8,822 nucleotides of DNA from Thiobacter sp964445085 (GTDB lineage: Bacteria > Pseudomonadota > Gammaproteobacteria > Burkholderiales > Thiobacteraceae). This document shows positions 6,682-8,822 of this stretch, in pieces. The stretch is from positions 1-8,822 of the forward strand of contig CAYUJV010000120.1 in NCBI GenBank assembly GCA_964445085.1, given 5' to 3'. Position 1 is the first letter of the stretch; every line of letters begins with the position of its first letter. The notes under the pieces are model-generated. The model ran no database searches. It worked only from the letters and a program-made list of their open reading frames with translations, and was not told the DNA's origin. The translations under genes and the position numbers were made by a program.

Positions 6682-7359
6682 GTTCGGGGACTTCTTGCCG
6701 CGCATCCACACGTAGAAATAGCGCGGCTCCTCGTCCATGAAGCGCTCGATGACCGAGGAGTAGGCGCGGCTTTCGCCCGGCACCATGTCCGAGCGGTCGG
6801 TGATCTCGCCCGCGCCGACCTGGATGCCGCGGTGGTCGAAGACGAAGATGCGCACGTCGGGGCGCAGCATGCTGTCCCCGTCATTCTCCATCACCACCCG
6901 GTATTCGTAGCGGGCCCGGCCGTTCTGGCGCAGCACGGTGAACACGATGTTCTTCACGTAGCCGGATTCGACCTTGAGGACCTTGTCCGGCACCAGGTCG
7001 CGCAGGTGGGGCAGGCGGCCCTTGGTGAGGTCGGCCAATTCCTTGCGCGCCTCCTCCAGCTCCGGCATGGCCTTGGCCAGCTTCTGGTTTGCCTGGAACA
7101 ACTCGGTGTTGAGCGCGCTGTTCTCGGCCGACAGATGGTCGATCTGGATGCCGGACACGATGCTGACCACGATCAGCAGCAGCAGCGTGACCCCGAGCGC
7201 GATGGCCAGAACCAGGCGCTGGCTGCGCTTGCGGCGGGCGGTGCGGCTGGCCTGTTCGGAATGACGGCGCTGGGAGTGGTGCGCGCGGGCGGCATGGGCC
7301 GCTCCCGGTTCGGGGGTTTCCGCCGCATCCATCGCCGCGTCAGTCGGCATGTCGTTCAT
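6679..7359 (-). CDS. single-pass membrane protein with coiled coil and periplasmic beta domain, function unknown
   Basis: A 226-residue protein I do not recognise by name. Residues 1-48 are polar, rich in Ala, His, Arg and Gln, and end in a basic stretch. A single strong membrane helix follows (about 49-69, with an LLLLIVV core). Next is a heptad-like coiled coil (about 73-113, HLSAENSALNTEL and following), then a compact C-terminal domain (about 125-220) with alternating beta strands. Basic residues before the helix predict the N-terminus inside and the coiled coil and C-domain in the periplasm. The C-domain pattern, a strand ending in a modified VV.EN.G pattern then FVFDHRGI and ending in V.PGESRAYS, resembles FxLYD-type domains, but this is only an impression. 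The ATG has GGAG five bases upstream. It converges on the MerB-like gene and diverges from the TetR gene, so it is probably monocistronic. Confidence 0.75.
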   Translation of the reverse strand: MNDMPTDAAMDAAETPEPGAAHAARAHHSQRRHSEQASRTARRKRSQRLVLAIALGVTLLLLIVVSIVSGIQIDHLSAENSALNTELFQANQKLAKAMPELEEARKELADLTKGRLPHLRDLVPDKVLKVESGYVKNIVFTVLRQNGRARYEYRVVMENDGDSMLRPDVRIFVFDHRGIQVGAGEITDRSDMVPGESRAYSSVIERFMDEEPRYFYVWMRGKKSPN

Positions 7360-7447
7360 CCCTGCTCCATCGTCTGATTCAAAGTCAGCCCTGCGGCGGA
7401 CATCAGGCCCGCAGCGCGTGTCGATTTCGGTTTGCGATCAGCCACCT

Positions 7448-7478
7448 ATTATGACACCGGCGCGGGGGAGGAGGGCAA
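7448..7478 (-). promoter_or_regulatory. candidate promoter for the coiled-coil membrane protein gene
   Basis: On the minus strand TTGCCC (7478-7473) and CATAAT (7453-7448) are separated by 19 bases, a slightly long spacer. The implied leader is about 80 bases. It lies in the 215-base divergent region shared with the TetR gene. Confidence 0.35.
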
Positions 7479-7515
7479 GCCGTCGCGCGCCTGGCGGCGG
7501 CCCGGGCCGGTCCGG

Positions 7516-7545
7516 TTGACAGGGCGCGCGGCGCCTCTCCATAAT
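7516..7545 (+). promoter_or_regulatory. sigma70 promoter of the tetR-dsrE unit
   Basis: A perfect -35 TTGACA (7516-7521), an 18-base spacer and CATAAT (7540-7545, five of six matches) make the best promoter in the window. Transcription would begin near 7552, leaving a short leader of about 23 bases before the TetR start. Confidence 0.7.
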
Positions 7546-7561
7546 CTAGTCAACCAACTGG
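7546..7561. promoter_or_regulatory. candidate TetR operator at the transcription start
   Basis: An imperfect 16-bp palindrome, CTAGT (7546-7550) and ACTGG (7557-7561), pairs at four of five arm positions. It directly follows the -10 element, where a bound repressor would block initiation. GTCAACC within it (7549-7555) is the exact complement of GGTTGAC (7514-7520), which overlaps the -35, so two related half-sites bracket the promoter. Confidence 0.45.
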
Positions 7562-7574
7562 AACCCGACCCCAC

Positions 7575-8135
7575 ATGATGTCCGCCGCCGATCCGCGCGA
7601 GCGCCTTACGCTCGCCGCGGCCAAACTGATCCACCGCCAGGGCTTCGCCCGCACCACGCTGGCCGACATCGCCGCTGCGGCGAAGGTGGCGCTGGGCAGC
7701 GTCTATTACTACTTCCGCACCAAGGACGAGATTGCCGCCGCCATCGTCGCCAAGCGGGTGGCGGATATCGATGCGCTGCTGCAGAAAAAGGGCGCCCTGC
7801 CGGATCCGCGGGCGCGGCTGGAGGCGCTGGTGCAGGTGTGGGTGGACGATCGCGACATCGACGCCCGCTACGGCTGCCCCATCGGCAGCCTCTGCTACGA
7901 ACTGGCCAAGGGGCGCGGGCCCATGAGCAGGCACACGGCGGCGCCGATCCGTACCCTGCTCGAGTGGTGCGAGACACAGTTCCGCGCCCTCGGCCATCAG
8001 CAGGACGCGCCGGCCCTGGCGTTGCATCTGGTGGCGGCGCTGCAGGGCATCAGCCTGGTGGCGAACAGCCTCGGCGAGCCGGCGGCGATCACACGCGAAG
8101 CCGCGCACCTCAAGGCCTGGATAAAAGCACTCTAG
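7575..8135 (+). CDS. TetR/AcrR-family transcriptional regulator
   Basis: A 186-residue one-component regulator, normally a dimeric repressor released from DNA by a small ligand. The N-terminal domain is canonical: a helix at 8-22, then a helix-turn-helix at 28-47 with TTLADIA and the recognition-helix block GSVYYYF, then KDE at 50-52. The C-terminal ligand domain carries GCPIGSLCYEL (100-110), a block seen in one TetR subgroup, with Cys101 and Cys107 six residues apart and a further Cys132. These are the only cysteines. The start is ATG at 7575 or the adjacent ATG at 7578; no strong ribosome binding site separates them. Symmetric DNA over its own promoter suggests autorepression. The DsrE gene follows on the same strand after 75 bases with no terminator visible, so co-transcription and control of that gene are likely. 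The ligand is unknown; thiol sensing is only a suggestion. Confidence 0.9.
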   Translation: MMSAADPRERLTLAAAKLIHRQGFARTTLADIAAAAKVALGSVYYYFRTKDEIAAAIVAKRVADIDALLQKKGALPDPRARLEALVQVWVDDRDIDARYGCPIGSLCYELAKGRGPMSRHTAAPIRTLLEWCETQFRALGHQQDAPALALHLVAALQGISLVANSLGEPAAITREAAHLKAWIKAL

Positions 8136-8210
8136 GAAGGCACAGAGAAAAAAGACGGGCCGCCAAGAGCCTCATCCGCTACGACGCCTACAACACCAAA
8201 GGAGACAAAC

Positions 8211-8732
8211 ATGAGCATCCGCCGCACCCTTTTCCTGGCCATCGCACTGGCCGTTCCCCTGCATGCCATGGCCGCCGCCGACGCGCTTGCGCCCTACGGC
8301 ACGGCCAAGGTGGACATGCATAAGATGCCGGTCACCAACACCGTGTTCGACGTCAACTACGACGACCCGCAGAAACTCAACCTGCTGTACAACTTCGTCA
8401 AAAACACCATGAAGGTGACCCATGGCAAGGTGGTGGTGGTGACCCATGGGCCCGAACTGCGCGCCTTTGCCAAGGAGAACTACGAGAAATACCAGGGCGT
8501 GGTCGACAAGATGGCGGAGCTCGCCAAGGACGGGGTCGAGTTCAAGATGTGCAACAACGCCATGCATGCGGCCGGCTACGAGGCGACCGACATGGACGGC
8601 TTCATCACCGTCGTGCCGGCCGGCTTCCCCGAGATCGCCTACTGGGAGGGCAAGGGCTACAAGTACATCAATCCCCAGCCACTGTCGGTCAAGGACATCC
8701 GCTATCTGGATCACCCGGAGCTCAAGAAATAG
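8211..8732 (+). CDS. exported DsrE-family protein
   Basis: A 173-residue protein of the DsrE/DsrF-like family, whose cytoplasmic members (DsrE, TusD) carry sulfur as a cysteine persulfide. Residues 1-22 are a signal peptide (basic start, hydrophobic core, AMAA-AD cleavage), so this member works in the periplasm. The mature domain shows the expected alternation: strand (NTVFDVNYDD), helix (KLNLLYNFVKNTM), strand (KVVVVTHGPELRAF), helix, then VEFKMCNNAM. Cys114 in that last block is the only cysteine and sits where DsrE-type proteins have their sulfur-binding residue. GFITVVPAG and the GYKYINP end are typical of exported members. AAAGGAG (8198-8204) six bases before the ATG fixes the start. It lies downstream of the TetR gene and abuts the next exported protein. 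Sulfur transfer in the periplasm is inferred, not shown. Confidence 0.9.
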   Translation: MSIRRTLFLAIALAVPLHAMAAADALAPYGTAKVDMHKMPVTNTVFDVNYDDPQKLNLLYNFVKNTMKVTHGKVVVVTHGPELRAFAKENYEKYQGVVDKMAELAKDGVEFKMCNNAMHAAGYEATDMDGFITVVPAGFPEIAYWEGKGYKYINPQPLSVKDIRYLDHPELKK

Positions 8733-8822
8733 ATGCGTGATGCGGGCCGCCCCGGCCGCAGCCTGAGGCGCGTGCTGGCCACGCTCGCCGCGGCGGCCGT
8801 GGTGTCCGCCTGGCCCACAGTC
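8733..8822 (+). CDS. N-terminus of an exported protein, truncated by the window end
   Basis: Thirty codons are open to the last base. The ATG directly follows the TAG of the DsrE-family gene with no spacer, an arrangement typical of translational coupling. A GGAG at 8717-8720 is twelve bases upstream, rather far for strong independent initiation. The translated segment has an Arg-rich start (MRDAGRPGRSLRR) followed by a hydrophobic Ala/Val/Leu stretch and SAW, which fits a signal peptide or an N-terminal membrane anchor. Cleavage might fall near VSA-W. The mature protein is outside the window, so its identity is unknown. Being coupled to an exported DsrE-family gene suggests another periplasmic or envelope partner in the same process. 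Confidence 0.6.
   Translation, partial: MRDAGRPGRSLRRVLATLAAAAVVSAWPTV

Noticed and set aside
6655..7377. A 240-codon plus-strand frame opposite the coiled-coil protein
   Set aside because: The minus-strand product has a coherent membrane helix, coiled coil, ribosome binding site and tidy stop. The plus frame is compositionally a shadow.
7391..7414. CTGCGG/CCGCAG inverted repeat in the leader of the minus-strand membrane protein
   Set aside because: A six-base stem with a twelve-base loop in GC-rich DNA is expected by chance.
8172..8714. A minus-strand frame opposite the DsrE-family gene
   Set aside because: It is a shadow rich in Val, His and Gly. The plus strand encodes a complete exported DsrE-family protein.

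Overview
The window is GC-rich DNA from a proteobacterium, most likely a gammaproteobacterium. The grounds are an E. coli-type CorA C-terminus, an E. coli-type NDH-2, sigma70-like promoters, and a periplasmic DsrE-family protein of a kind common in sulfur-metabolising lineages. The lineage is inferred from gene content only. Coding density is high and no gap reaches 300 bases. I see no tRNA, rRNA, CRISPR array, insertion sequence or phage signature.

Layout, left to right: (1) the 3' end of a Gln/Arg-rich gene of unknown function (+), meeting (2) corA (-) tail to tail with a one-base gap; (3) ndh (+), divergent from corA across a 168-base promoter region; (4) a large secreted HEYGH zinc-metallopeptidase-like protein (+) with a transthyretin-like domain and a C-terminal segment resembling the CFI-box-CTERM domain; (5) an exported GlcG/HbpS-family protein (+); (6) a MerB-fold protein (+) in which Ser replaces the first catalytic cysteine and the second is absent; (7) a single-pass membrane protein with a coiled coil (-), convergent with gene 6, the two stop codons lying in opposite arms of one perfect 10-bp inverted repeat; (8) a TetR-family regulator (+) with a strong sigma70-like promoter and symmetric sequence around it; (9) an exported DsrE-family protein (+); (10) the first 30 codons of another exported protein (+), starting directly after the stop of gene 9.

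Most genes look like independent transcription units for inner-membrane and envelope functions: Mg2+ uptake, NADH oxidation and secreted proteins. The clearest functional unit is genes 8-10, probably a self-regulated operon producing periplasmic sulfur- or thiol-related proteins, cut off by the window end. The most unusual proteins are the MerB-like protein without its catalytic cysteines and the metallopeptidase with the divergent CFI-box-like tail.
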